A DNA stretch of 64,000 nucleotides from Anthoceros angustus (Eukaryota; Streptophyta; Anthocerotopsida; Anthocerotales; Anthocerotaceae). Below are positions 43,870 through 55,104 of this stretch, one piece after another. Positions within the stretch are counted from its first letter, which is position 1. Every line of letters starts with the position of its first letter. The stretch covers positions 124,001-188,000 of the forward strand of contig VJWM01000025.1 of assembly GCA_010909165.1 (NCBI GenBank), read 5' to 3'. Under the pieces are notes generated by a model, which worked only from the letters and a program-made list of their open reading frames with translations, was not told the DNA's origin and ran no database searches. A program made the position numbers and the translations under genes.

Positions 43870-44561
43870 AAATGTCAGGCGGACATCATCTTCCCAATCG
43901 TGAATGGAATGGGTGGCGCCCATTGTTGTCGTGCCAAAGAAGCAGGCGATGATTCGGTCCGAGATGGAGAAAGCTTAACGCCGCCACTGAGAAGGACCAT
44001 TTTCCCATGCCCTTTGTAGACGACATACTGGACAAGGTGGCGTGACGAGTACCTACTCCTTCTTGGATGGCTACTCGGCTACAACCATGCACCTAAGGGA
44101 GCCTGATCGATAAGACAACGTTCACCACGGAGTGAGGCGTTTGCCTAAGCAAGCGCCTTGGATGGCAGAGCACCGGATCATTTATGCGGATGGTGACCAA
44201 CGTCTTCCGGGATTTTCTGAGGGACTTCATGGAGGTGTTCTTGGACGACTTCTGCGTGCATGGAGAAGAGGACAAACACGTTGGACATCTGCGGAAGTGC
44301 TTGGAGCGTTGTAAGGAGACTCAACTGTGCCTGCATCCGGAGAAATGCTACTTCGGTATGACAGAGGGAATCTTGTTGGGACACCGTGCCTGAGAGGATA
44401 GAGGTGGATCAAGACAAGGTGAAGGTCATTCTCCCGCACCGCCACGAACTTGAAGGAGTTACGGGGATTCCTGGGCATGGTGGGTTACTATAGGCGTTTC
44501 ATCCAAGACTTTGCAAAAGCGGGCAGCTACAACTGAAAGCTACCAGAAGGAGGAAGAATGG
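43870..44561 (+). pseudogene. Ty3-gypsy reverse transcriptase, 5' part (split by copia insertion)
   Basis: Pieces in shifting frames: VAPIVVVPKKQA (about 43911), EKDHFPMPFVDDILDKVA (about 43990), YSFLDGYSATT (about 44054), and NVFRDFLRDFMEVFLDDFCV (44193-44252) with the FLDD catalytic pair. Then HVGHLRKCLERCKETQLCLHPEKC, FLGMVGYYRRFIQDFAKA (about 44469) and EEEWT at the break. RT motif 3 (DYRKLN) is lost by deletion. The coding sequence resumes at 51282 as WTPEREAAFE. Confidence 0.85.
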
Positions 44562-44566
44562 ACCTG
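44562..44566. other. target-site duplication ACCTG, left copy
   Basis: ACCTG directly precedes the left copia LTR and directly follows the right one (51277-51281). Removing 44567-51281 joins the gypsy RT frame. Confidence 0.9.
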
Positions 44567-44786
44567 TAACAATATTATATAGATTATGTAGAAATAAATC
44601 ACATCATTAAGTAATTACATTGTATCTCAAGAAAGGGGTTAAAGTGCTTATGCGTAAAAGACAACTTAAACTAAATGTGAAAAGACATAACGTTTCTCAA
44701 GCGACGTAAACCTAATGAACGGTCATGTACTATAGCTTTAACTAAAATACAACCCTAATCATGACTCCAACACATCTATTCTGTTA
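44567..44786 (-). repeat. copia 3' LTR
   Basis: 220 bp. In plus orientation it runs from TAACAATATT to ATTCTGTTA. It lacks about nine bases (near CCCAATTAA) that are present in the other LTR. Confidence 0.92.
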
Positions 44787-44795
44787 CTCCCACTT
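44787..44795 (-). other. copia polypurine tract
   Basis: AAGTGGGAG on the minus strand, immediately upstream of the 3' LTR. This is the usual copia plus-strand primer. Confidence 0.88.
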
Positions 44796-44922
44796 GTTGA
44801 TCATGATTTCTGAATTGTACAGTCCTCCGAGTCTGCTGCAGGCTGCCCGTGGAACTGGAGTTCAGCTGGTGTATTGATTCTTCTAGCGCCATAGCCCGCT
44901 ACTCTTGTAACTGGTTACGCCC

Positions 44923-45340
44923 CAGCTTCTAGCCATATCTGAGCAAGATGCCTTGTTCCAGTGTGAAGACGGCACAAATGAGGTGCGCCTTCCTCTTAAC
45001 GCTTGCATACTTCCTAAGTCTCTTACTCTCGAGGTGCTAGAGCGCAAGACGCGCCACCATGTCTCCGCCCTCGCCGTAGTCCGGCTTGCTCTCGCCGAGC
45101 TCAACCTCGTGACGCCCAGGCGATTTGCGCACCGGAACAATCGCCCAAGTGAGCTCCGCTGCAAAGCCGGCAAAGAGAGGAAGAGGACGCCCAAGGGAAC
45201 CAAAGGTGTCTTAGAGAAAGAAGAGCCGCGGTGACAAGTCCGTGAAGAAGCATCCTGCTCAGCCGAGTACCGATTCAAGATGAAGCTCACCTCACCGCCT
45301 CGAAATTTCCTAGGCCCAACGATTATCTACGGAGACTAAA
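44923..45340 (+). other. antisense ORF 1 inside the copia element (unrecognised)
   Basis: Plus strand, opposite to the element. The open frame includes LFQCEDGTNEVRLPLNACIL, KSLTLEVLERKTRHHVSALA and a basic end (KERKRTPKGTKG), to TGA at 45232-45234. The same frame then stays open to 45340 (EYRFKMKLTSPPRNFLGPT), so the TGA may be a mutation. There is no ATG at the head (upstream stop near 44930), so it would need an upstream exon. No family recognised. Confidence 0.35.
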
Positions 45341-45350
45341 CCGGTGAGTT

Positions 45351-45790
45351 ATGCAACTCTTGCTCGTCCTCAAACGCAACTGCAAGACCTGCGACTATGG
45401 AAGAGTCGAGATCATCATGAAGCGTGTTGATGTGCGCCGCGCCTACCAGTGGCACGCTAAGCATATATCGTAAGTCCCTTTGCCGCTTTACATCCTGCTG
45501 TTTCCATTTATGCTAACCAAGCCTTAGCCATCAATTGCTAACTACTCCCACTGTCTCCTGAAGGTTCCAACTTGAGGATCGAGGAAGAGGCAGACCTTGA
45601 AACAGAGGAGAGGATTTCCTATGAAGAGCGTAGGAAACGTAATTCTCCACGGTCTGATGAGAGCTTCTCATCTGTTAGCGACTACGGAAAAGATTCATAT
45701 GAGGATGAATCTGCCTCAGAGTCTTTACAGTCTGGAGAGGAAGTTGACTTCGGTTACTCCTCAGATCCTACTTTTGACTCTGGTTTTTAG
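45351..45790 (+). CDS. antisense two-exon gene candidate inside the copia element
   Basis: Join 45351-45469 and 45577-45790, 110 residues; the GT-AG intron (107 bases, donor GTAAGT) keeps frame. Exon 1 reads MQLLLVLKRNCKTCDYGRVE, then IIMKRVDVRRAYQWHAKHI, with a CxxC pair and a basic-aromatic helix. Exon 2 is acidic and Ser-rich (EEEADLETEE, SDESFSSVSDYG, DESASESLQSGEE) and ends YSSDPTFDSGF. I recognise no named family; the CxxC-plus-His layout suggests a small zinc-binding nucleic-acid-associated protein, which is a guess. It sits antisense between the copia RNase H and the polypurine tract, where captured or antisense genes have been reported in some plant LTR elements. It may be part of a longer gene with ORF 1. 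Confidence 0.45.
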
Positions 45791-45937
45791 GTTTGCTTGG
45801 ATTAGACTTTGTTGGTAGTTGAGGTCAAGAACTCGCTTGAGTCCCCAAGCCCCAAACTCGAACATGTTTGTTGTGAGCTCGGTGAGAGCCTTGGTAAGTA
45901 TGTCCGCAGGATTGTCTTGAGTCGGTACATATTGCGT

Positions 45938-46213
45938 TCAATTTTTCCTGTTGTCACGGACCTCGATGTAGTGGTATTCGACCTCCACATGTTTCGTGCG
46001 TGCATGAAACACCGGGTTCTTAGCAAGTGACATGGAACCACGATTGTGTGTTAATTGTCGCATGTGGGAATTGGTATACCCAAGTCCCTGGAAGAGTAAC
46101 TTGCACCACACAATTTCTTTAGCTGCGTCGGACTCTATACTTTCTGCTCGAGGATAAAGCCACGATGGGCTGTTTTTGCTCGACCAGCGGTCCTCCAAGA
46201 ATCGATATGACAT
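45938..46213 (-). pseudogene. copia RNase H fragment
   Basis: Minus strand: AAKEIVWCKLLFQGLGY, then SLAKNPVFHARTKHVEVEYHYI, the conserved C-terminal RNase H part of copia pol. The frame is broken on both sides. Confidence 0.85.
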
Positions 46214-46621
46214 AGCCGAGCAGATTTTACGCCAATATCACCGATAGTCGAGTCGTAAAAGACTTGAGGTCTAGGGTTTTCCTTCTCATGTTTGTATCGA
46301 TGCCCATGTTGGTGTGCCTTTTAGGTATCGGAAGACACGTTTCAAACTAGTCCGATGTTCTTGACTGGATTCTCCAAGAATTAGAGTACGCTTGTGGTGT
46401 AGGCAACTTCTAACCTTGTTGTGTTGAAGCATATATCAACTTCCCAACACCGCCTGTAAGGAATTCCCTCATATGTTCCTTTTCTTCTTGTGTTGAAGGG
46501 ACATGAGCTTGCTAAGCCTCGATCCTGTGGGCATGGGTGTTGCGGGTTTGGCATCCTTGAGGCCAAGTTGCTCTGCACTTTCTAGGAGATATCTAGGCTA
46601 TGTAAGCGTCATAATCCTAGC

Positions 46622-47060
46622 CTACCTGTTTCTTTGTATGTGTATACCAAGGTAGCTATGTAAAGGTCCAAGACTGGACATTTTGAATCTCTTAGCGAGC
46701 ATGTCTGTTATCTTCTTAATAAAGTCCTGGCTGTTGCTTGACAGAATCAAGTCGTCAACGTATACTGCCAGGTAACAGATTACATCTTCTTTTCTGTAAA
46801 TGTAGAGGCTATCGTCTGCAAGGCTTTTAGTGAAATCTAGGGCTTGGAGTTCTGAGTCCAACTCTGCATTCCACTTCATAGCAGATTGTTTAAGACCATA
46901 CAGACACTTGATAAGTCTGCATACATGGTCCTCTTTCCCTTCCACCTCAAATCCAGGAGGTTGCTGCATGTATATCTCTGTGTCCAGCTTTCCATGCAAG
47001 AAGGCGTTTAACCATACATTTGCAGTTCATAATCATTGTATGTTGATCTGCAAGGAGGAC
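46622..47060 (-). pseudogene. copia reverse transcriptase core
   Basis: Minus strand: AFLHGKLDTEIYMQQPPGFE-like start, VCRLIKCLYGLKQSAMKWN, YLAVYVDDLILSS (YVDD active site) and LGPLHSYLGIHI. About 125 residues are open. The flanking N- and C-terminal parts of RT are scattered in other frames (47060-47400 and 46240-46620). Confidence 0.9.
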
Positions 47061-47673
47061 GAGTGTGGCTAGTTTTACAACGGGAGCGAAAGTCTCTAAG
47101 TAATCAAGTCCGAGAATCAGAGAATCCTCTTGCTACTAGCCTAGCTTTGTACATCAAAGGTACCATCATTTCACCTTTAATTTGAAGACCCATTTACAAG
47201 ACACCATTTTCGCGGGGTAATTTTGCTATCTCCCATGTGCCATTTTCTATGAGCGAGTCATATTCTAAGCGTAGCTTTCTCCCACTCCTTGTGATCGTCT
47301 AGTCAACGCCTCGGATAGGTTTGAGGTTCTATAGGATCAAGAGAGGTTGCGTGATTGACCTCACATTATGGGAAGAAGTTCAAGTCAGGCACAATAATAA
47401 TCGGGGTCTTCGTCACGAGTAGGATATCGGACGTGTTCGCTCGAGGTGCTTCATCGGGTTCATCGTATGTCCTCAAGCGTGTCATCATCGTGATCAATCA
47501 GGGTCGTTGAGCAAGATCGTTGTGTATCATCGCCGGGATTGGAGGAAATTGATCTGTATGACCGGCCGGGCATATAGTGGGCGTCATCTAGAGCGCTTGT
47601 GCTCAGATCGCATATTCCCCACCAGGAGCAATATTCTCAAGTGGAGCTAGACCGAGTGCCATGGTCGGAAAGA

Positions 47674-48491
47674 TCAAAATGAGTGATCGATGTCATCCGA
47701 CGTCATCGTGGAGGATGCGTGCTCCCACTGAAGCCCAAGTGCGTGCCTCATTAAAGGTAACACTCGAGCATAAATAACTTTGTTAGTGGGAACATCATAC
47801 AGTTTGTATGCTTTTATGCCCTCTGTATATCCCAGCATGAGTAGCTTTCTGGCTTTGTCTGAAAGCTTCTTCCGCTTCTCTTTAGGGATAAAGGCGTAGG
47901 CAAGGCAACCAAAGGTCCTTAAGTGTTTAAGGGATGGCTTCCTTCCTGTGAACACCTCATATGGGGTCTGTCCATTAACCGCGTTAGTAGGTAACCTGTT
48001 GCGTAGGTAAGTGGAAGTCATAAGGGCCTCAGCCCAGTATGGCAGCGGCAGTTGTGCGTCATGGAGCAAAGAGGAGGTCATCTCCTGCAATGTAAGGTTG
48101 AGACGCTCGCCACCCTGCTCGTGGAGTGTAGACAATCGTGAGTCATTCTACCTATTCCTTCATCCTTGCAATAGGCCTGGAATTCATGTGATGTGAATTC
48201 CCCACCATTATCGATCTTAAGGTTTTTTGCTCTGTCCATCGCTCGAAACTTGATATACTCCTTGAAGTAGGAGAAACACTCGCTCTTCTGCTGTGATGTT
48301 GTGACAAATCTGCTCTTGTCATCGGTGAATGTGAGGAAATATTTTCCTCCACCAATTGAATCTGGGACAGAGGTCCACACAGATCTGTGGACAAGTTCAA
48401 GAAGATCACTTGCGGTGAGGGGCCCGATTTTGAAGGTCGCTTGATGTCTCTTAGAAAGAACACAAGCCTCACATAATGGAATTGAGGTCAA
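47674..48491 (-). pseudogene. copia integrase (GAG-pre-integrase, catalytic core, C-terminal part)
   Basis: Minus strand: C..C of the zinc region (CEACVLSKRHQATF), catalytic core with FTDDKSRF (first Asp) and KIDNGGEFTSHEF (second Asp), EQGGERLNLTLQEMTSSLLH (with the last Glu region altered), then YWAEALMTSTYLRNRLPT and HLRTFGCLAYAFIPKEKRKK. The part 48491-48078 and the part 48135-47674 are in different frames. It would insert the element cDNA if intact. Confidence 0.9.
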
Positions 48492-49136
48492 GGGACCAAT
48501 GGGTCCATCTGGTAAAGGTCACTAACGCTAACTTTGCGGCTTTGCCATGTGTGGATGACCTAAGCGGGCATGCCACAACGAGATTTAGTTATCTGTGCTG
48601 ATGCCTTGGAGACATCCTGTGTCAAGTGGGACTCAACTATTCCACTATTCAAATGGAGAAAAGGTCATGGTCCAAGACCCATATGCAAGTACCTTCCTAT
48701 GGTCAAATGCATCTATCTATAACTGTTCTAGTAAATAGCACATGGCTGCTATTATGCATTCGATCTTCTAAGCGAGATGAGGTTTCTTGTCATGTCAGGT
48801 ACATAGTAGACATCCTGCAATTTGAGGGTTAGTCCGGTGGGCGCAAGTCTGATACCTCGACCGGGAGACAAGAGACCTATCGTCTCAAGATACACATCTT
48901 GGTCGCAAGTGGCTGTATGTTAAGAATGCGTTTCATCAAAGCAAATATGAGTCATGGCTCTGTCGAGATACCACTCAGTGGGTTTAAAATATGCTTTGGC
49001 GGACAAGCATGTGGGTAGCAGTGGACTTGCAAACTCCCTTGTTCCAAGCTAGGGCGAAGGAGTATTTTGCTTCTTGACCACAACGTGTGTCTCGTGAAGA
49101 TCCCTCCTTGCGAGGAATTCCAGCTTCTTCCGACAC

Positions 49137-49900
49137 TCACGTTCCCAATGGCGGTGTGCACCCGATTACAAGTACACCTTTTGGTTTCTTGTATAGAGTG
49201 TTGGTTCCCTGTTGGCCAGCACCCTTGAAATTACTGCTGCTTCCACCCTTTGAGAAGGTCCTTCTACCCCTCGTCCTTGGTTGGATGTGAGGCCTGCTTT
49301 TATAGTTGGTCTTGCTTGCTTCCTCTTGAAGCATTGAGCTCACCAGCTGTGAAAAGCTCATCTCCGGCATTTCCACACCTTGTTTCTTGGCTAACAATGT
49401 AGCCTGTGTCTGTGCAGCAGTATGTGAAGTCACAAAGTGTGACCACGATTCTGGAAGAGAAAGAAGGAGTCTCATCACCATTTCATCGTCTCCTATGGTG
49501 ACTTTGGAGGCACCCTGAAGCCTTGAAGCTAGGGTCCTGAAGGTACTCACGTGCTTTTCCACTGAGTCCCCATCCTTCATTCTCAAATTTTGGAAGTTTC
49601 GCCATCAGACCCGACCATGTTACGCCTGCGTAGAGTTCCTTGAGGCGAGTTAGGATTTGGTGAAGTCTTCACCCAGAGCCCTCAACATTTCGGATGTTAG
49701 GCCCATGAGGTACTTGGCTCCATTGTCTTTAGCTAACCAACTGCTTCCTCGATATCCCTTCAGATACTCTACATTTTGGGGTTGCATATTTAAGGAGGCC
49801 TCTCATCTCGAGAACACCCTCCATCCGGATGAGCGGATATCAAAGTCATTGCCATTGAACTGTCCTTTTCTTTGAAGGATTCACTACTACCAAAGTTAGA
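49137..49900 (-). pseudogene. copia gag
   Basis: Minus strand: WLAKDNGAKYLMGLTSEMLRAL (about 49740-49680), then open 49586-49137 with HVSTFRTLASRLQGASKVTI, DEMVMRLLLSLPESWSHFV, QTQATLLAKKQGVEM and a basic RRTFSKGGSSSNF. The zinc knuckle is degenerate (one Cys left in VIGCTPP). Broken near 49600-49650. Confidence 0.85.
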
Positions 49901-51035
49901 AGACAAGGTCAGTATCACCCATGTTTCGGGTATAGCTCTTCTATGATGTGTTCTCGACCGCTTTATTGAATACGTTTCCAAAATTGTCTTGATCACTATC
50001 TGATCATTCCATTCATTACTACTTACAATGCATGTTGGTTTTGACGTTGCAGGGTTTGATCCCATGCAATTCTGCGTCTATCCTAGCACTTCTCATCTCA
50101 TATTTGTTATAGGCGTAAGTTGAACATGAAGGACAAGAATTTGGTGAGTCAAACTTCCTTTCACGATTTGTTTTACTTACGTGCTTGCAATACCTCACGA
50201 ATCTTTGGGTTAGACAGAACTCGGGTTTTAATAGCATTACAAGTTTGTAATCTATATGTGCAAGTTCTTTTAAATCCGCAAATCGATACTAGTGCGAAAC
50301 ATGACCAAATTTTGGTTGAATCTATTTTCAACATTCAACATTGTTAGTTTCAAGACGCTGAACAATTGTGTTTACCTTTGGTTGATTGTGCGCCGTGGGG
50401 AAATGGTTGGTGTACAATTTGACAAGTGGTTGATTTTGTACAACGCTCCTCTCCACGTGAATGTCGTCGAGTTACATTGGGAACAGCAATTCAAGTAGTG
50501 TGTTGAATGCTCCCTTCAGTGTCTCTGTTTGCGCCGGTTGAGTCCTGTGCCTGTGGCTCCATTGTTGGACACGCACATGTAATTGGTTGGCAAGGGTCAA
50601 TCTATCAGCGACTCTGTATCGATTCTGCCTAGGATTGTTGTTCCCCCTAGGATTTTCTTGGGGAGCTAGATAGATTTAATTTGCCATGGCCTTGAGCCAG
50701 GATTGTTATATCTAAAATGCAGAATTTCTGCATTATAGAGATCCTTTTATATAAATCATATACACTAATTTATTAGGCGCTTGTTCTAGTGCATCTGCAT
50801 GGAATTGTCTAAACTGACAATTTAATGGAAATGCATTAGAAAATCTGCCTGATTCAGCACCATTCGTGTTAGATTTTTCTAAAAGAAAATATCAGAAACT
50901 ATTTTCTTGAAAATCTTCTTGTTTCTTTCTTTTGAACTCATTTTCAAAATAGGAAGACTAAAGAAGATAAATTCGTGCACATTTTCTAGTGCAGAATTTC
51001 AATGCGCATCTTCCTAGATGCATTCTACATAGTGA

Positions 51036-51047
51036 GCTCTGATACCA
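51036..51047 (-). other. copia primer-binding site
   Basis: Minus strand TGGTATCAGAGC, directly next to the LTR end at 51048; complementary to initiator methionine tRNA. Confidence 0.95.
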
Positions 51048-51276
51048 TAACAATATTATACAGATTATGTAGAAATAAATCACATCATTAAGTAATTACA
51101 TTGTATATCAAGAAAGGGGTTAAAGTGCTTATGCATGAAAAGACAACTTAAACTAAATGTGAAAAGACATAACGTTTCTCAAGCGACGTAACCCTAATGA
51201 ACGGTCATGTACTATAGCTTTAACTAAACCCAATTAATACAACCCTAATCATGACTCCAACACATCTATTCTGTTA
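51048..51276 (-). repeat. copia 5' LTR
   Basis: 229 bp. On the element strand it starts TAACAG and ends TGTTA, so termini are TA..TA instead of TG..CA. This is supported by the adjacent primer-binding site and by the target-site duplication at 51277-51281. Confidence 0.92.
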
Positions 51277-51281
51277 ACCTG

Positions 51282-51819
51282 GACACCAGAAAGGGAGGCG
51301 GCATTCGAGACCCATGACCACTGACTGCCCCAAGATCTGAAAGGTCCTGGGGAAAGCGGTTCCATGTGTATGTGGATGTGTCAGCCTTCGCCATCGGAGT
51401 GGTGCTCACCAAAAGACGACAAACGGAGGGATCATCCAATCTACTATACGAAGATGCTCACGACGCAACGGAAGTACACTACTACGGAGCGAGAGGCATT
51501 AGGAATGGTATACGCAGCTAAGAAATTCGAGACACCTTCCTAAATGAGTTTGTGTTCTATGTTGATCACTCGCTCAAGCACTTGGTGAACAAGGCGACTT
51601 GTCCGGACGAGGTGGATTCTGTTGCTCTGAGTTCACATTTGAGGTGGAGACTAGGCAAGGGCTGGCAACACCAAACCGACTTCTTGTCCAGATTAAAGAC
51701 GGAGCCTATCCGCAAGATCGGAGGACGCCTTCCGGATGAGGAACGGTGGCGATAGAGGAAGAAGCGAGACATGCAATGACAAACCCTAAGTCACACAATG
51801 GACCCACGCGGAGAAGGGA
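51282..51819 (+). pseudogene. Ty3-gypsy RT end and RNase H, after the copia insertion
   Basis: Continues from 44561: TPEREAAFE, FHVYVDVSAFAIGVVLTKRR (51361-51419, RNase H first Asp region), an EREALGMVYAAKKF piece (about 51488), then 51552-51755 FYVDHSLKHLVNKA, LSSHLRWRL and TDFLSRL. Frameshifted near 51320, 51425 and 51530. It is split again at 51819 by the CACTA element. Confidence 0.85.
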
Positions 51820-51848
51820 CACTACTAGAAGCAGAGGGTGTTTGTTAC
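51820..51848 (+). repeat. CACTA left terminal inverted repeat
   Basis: CACTACTAGAAGCAGAGGG, then TGTTTGTTA. Pairs with the right end at 62546-62573. Confidence 0.92.
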
Positions 51849-52187
51849 ACGCTTTTATGTTGCGAGTTTGTTATGGCCCACAATCGTTACAAATTTTGGT
51901 TTGGAGGAGGGCATGTCATAATAGGACATGTTTGTTACGCTGCAATATAACACTTGTGTCTTCAATAATGGGGGCCGCTTGTCCCCATTGCCAATTCTCC
52001 ACCCTTTTCATTTTCTTGTGTTAAAAAATAGCTATCCCACGGGGTATCCCGGAGCCCAATGTGTTTTCCTCGGTTCCATTCCGGCCCGTCACCCACCTTT
52101 TTAAAGTACATGCCAGCTGTACGTGTTCACCGCATTCTTTGTAGCTACATTTCCCAATGCCATGCGCATTTAAAAGGTGATTAACGG

Positions 52188-52960
52188 TTGTGGCACGTGC
52201 TCGTAGGTGGAAGGATCATCGAGCCATTTTCTAATAATATTCTTTCTCCGCCCCCATTTGCGAAGAACAACATCGGAATCACGAGAGGTGCTTCATCATC
52301 TCTTGTAGACGAGGAACCGAACAACCTTTTAGATGGAAAGGAGCATGTTCCAAAGCAATGTTTGCCCCGGTCTGCCACGCATGGGATCTTCCTTTGTGAG
52401 ACGACCGCTCCATCTGCGCCTGTGAAGGTGCCTTATGTCAAACCAAGGTCTTCCGCTCCCGCTGCATGGCATGTCGAAAAATCGTGGCCACAACGAGCGC
52501 AGAGAAGCCCGAATCATTGTCCGCCTGCGAAGTTTGGCCGCAGATGCAGACGTCCCTCACCCTTGGGACCCCAAGCCATGGCTCTCTTGTGCAACTTCAT
52601 AACATTGATGGTAAGCACTTTTGTAAACCGTGTGTTTCTTTGGTTTGTGTTTGTGGATGATTGTGAAATGTGGCCTCAATGGACTACTTAGGGAGAGAAC
52701 TCGATTCCTCAAAGTGATAGAAGCCGCACTTTCATTCCGCATGAGCATGGAGATTATTGACGAGATCGGGACCCGTCCGAGGAAGAAGGCAAAGGTGCTA
52801 AGAACTTGTCATCCCGGTTGTACAAGATCGGATCCACAGCCTTCGCCACTCAAAGACTTTCACCGTCGAACAACCGATTCTCTTGACAAGAGAACTCGCA
52901 CACACCGCCTTCTCACACACGTTAGGAGAACCAAGAACACACAGATCAAGGGTGAATACC
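52188..52960 (+). other. CACTA 5' region, ORF fragments of unknown function
   Basis: Plus-strand frames 52188-52691 and 52630-53214 hold GASSSLVDEEPNNLLDGKEH and PLGPQAMALLCNFITLMV, then KARVLRTCHPGCTRSD-like sequence. They overlap in different frames. This could be the start of a TNPA-type or accessory gene; no domain is recognised. Confidence 0.3.
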
Positions 52961-52996
52961 TGGTCGTTATGCATTTAGGCTTCCAACAACAAAAAT

Positions 52997-54175
52997 TCAA
53001 ATACCAATTTTCTTTGTCCCACTGTGCTGGTAGAACTCCCCTTCGTGCACCTCCACTGCCACTGCCTCGGCAAGGCTTTGTATCCGGAACAAGTACCCAT
53101 GTGATCGTCCAGCTAGCAGCCCATATAGTAGTCCTCCAGCCAGTGTGTAGCAGGCCTCAACAATCATCTCAGCCGCCTCAAGGAGCTGGTATTGCCCCTC
53201 GTCATTGCATTTGAAGTCCGCATATCCCGCAAAATGGTCCACCCTATTGTACGTGAACAAAAGCCTCGTTTGCCACCTGAAGAAATTGGCACCATCCACT
53301 GCCTGCCTCACAATGGTCACAAGGCCACATGCTATTGAAGGACTAGTAAGCATGGATCTCGGCGCATACTGGGCCTCCCATAGCAAATACCGACGCTCTT
53401 CCCAAAGAGGGCCACGTTCACGCACATAGATGTGTTTCCCCCACATCCACTTGTGGTATTGTGCCTCTTCCTGCAAAGACATCCGCAAGTTCCCTCCAAT
53501 CCATTGTGCCCGGTTAGGTGCTGAGATCATTTCGCCGAATTGGGCCTCCTTCTGCACAACCAACACATTGAACTTGTGCGCCGACATCATGGCATCATAG
53601 TACATTTTCTCCCTAGGAGTCTCAAACCTCAGCATTAAGATGTTCACGCGCTTCCGAGTGCCTCTACGGCTTTGTAAACGTAAATTGCCTCCTTGGCTCG
53701 TCCCAGAAACCCAATCCTAGCTGCTCAGCATGCCGCCCACTTGGTGTGTCGGTGTATCATCGCAACACCGCAAAGGTCCATCCTCTTCCAAGCTAGCCCT
53801 TGCAAACTGTGATGCATTTGCAACCTTTCCTCCATGACTGCACCATCCATCTCCCTTCCGGTGCCCACTCTTGCACTGCACGCCCCGGCGGAATGCCCGG
53901 ACATACACCTTCTCCGGCCTTCGACCGCCCCTGCCCAAGACTCCATACGGATTGGCAACCTCTTCCTCGCCATCGGGTGGGGAGCTGGTCCACCGACAAG
54001 TAGTCTTCGTCGGTCGGCGTTCACACCATGCAATGCCCCGCTTACGCCGCATCCTCTTGGTACTCGATGGGTGGGTTTGCGGCGCGAAACAAGCCGCTCC
54101 ATGCGCCGTGGTGATGGTGGGACAACTCGGCATGTCGACGCCCGCCTCTGTGTCCTCCATTTTTGGGAACGCCAA
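52997..54175 (-). pseudogene. unrecognised 390-codon minus-strand gene in the CACTA element, one stop
   Basis: 54175-53717 and 53647-52997 are in the same frame and separated only by one TAG (53717-53719) with open sequence after it, so they form one frame of about 390 codons. The C-terminal 216 residues look like a real globular protein: KMYYDAMMSAHKFNVLVVQK, GGNLRMSLQEEAQYHKWMWG, LLWEAQYAPRSML, LLEAAEMIVEACYTLAGGLL and SLAEAVAVEVHEGEF. The N-terminal part is Arg/Cys rich. I do not know the family. It is antisense to the transposase, so it may be a captured host gene, a second CACTA gene such as TNPA, or another nested insertion. Confidence 0.45.
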
Positions 54176-54393
54176 TAGCGATTGGCAATCGTCTCAAAGT
54201 TGCCTACAATGTAGAGAAGGAAGCCCAGACGACCCCTTTTCTTGTTAGTGCACATCGCCCGGCGAATATGAGAATGTGACAAAGGCTAGTGAGAGACGTT
54301 GGATGTTGGTAACGCTAGCATGTCGCATCGCTACTCGACGCCGACGAATACCCACCACCGCTCCTCAATTGGTGACCTTGGCCAGCCTAGTGG

Positions 54394-55104
54394 TTAGAGC
54401 CGTGACATGCACCGTGATGATATCCACCGCCACCCCTTCCTCTTGCCGCAAAGGAAAGAAGTGGTGTCCAACGCCAAGCGCATGCCGCGACCAAGCATCA
54501 ACAATGACGTTAGTGTGCAATCAGCCTCGAATCCATTTAGGAATCCAGCATGACGTCCACCTATTTCCCAAGGTTCGTGCATTGGATGTTGTGTATGGAT
54601 GTGGCTGCGGGTCTTGGTGAAGTCTCGGAGTGGTGGGCTGAACCTTTCTGTTCCTGTCAATTGCACCGTGTCATTTGCAAATTGGGCATGCGCTGTGCGC
54701 TTGGGTTGTTCCATCCGCTTGGGTCGTTCCATCCATTCTGCCATTTTCCTGCGTCGGTGCGATTGGGGGCATGATGGTTGCGGTGTGGAGGGAAGTGGCG
54801 GCGATCGCTTCGACGGGGAGACGGGTTTCCACACACGCACTTTCCCGCCACTATGGTTCAAGAGGAGATCCGGTTGACAACGTACATGATGTGTCCTCGC
54901 CTGCGTGTGAAGGCGACGTGACTTCCATTCACGCCTCTGTTCACCGCCGAAACTATTCGAGGATGGTTCCGTGATGTGGGTGGATGCGAAAAATGTCCCG
55001 CGTTGAAATGTTCGCTCCATAATTGGCTTGTTTGAATAATACATGGAAACCGGCAAGCCTTCATTTATGCATCGATGTTCTTCTTCGTGCATGCGGTTGA
55101 ACAT
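54394..55104 (-). other. 236-codon minus-strand ORF in the CACTA element
   Basis: Open from ATG 55104 (MFNRMHEEEHRCINEGLPVS) with a basic middle (RRRKMAEWMERPKRMEQPKR) and a less convincing end. It is in a different frame from the 54175-52997 gene. It could be its upstream exon or a shadow of the transposase head on the other strand; not resolved. Confidence 0.25.

Larger units (their letters stand above)
44567..51276 (-). mobile_element. complete Ty1-copia element, minus strand, inserted in the gypsy RT gene
   Basis: 6710 bp. LTRs 44567-44786 and 51048-51276, primer-binding site and polypurine tract adjacent to the LTRs, 5-bp target-site duplication ACCTG. Gene order on the minus strand is gag, integrase, RT, RNase H, as in Ty1-copia. 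All genes carry frameshifts, although the LTRs differ at only about five or six bases plus two gaps. About 1.1 kb extra lies between RNase H and the 3' LTR and holds plus-strand (antisense) ORFs. Confidence 0.92.
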
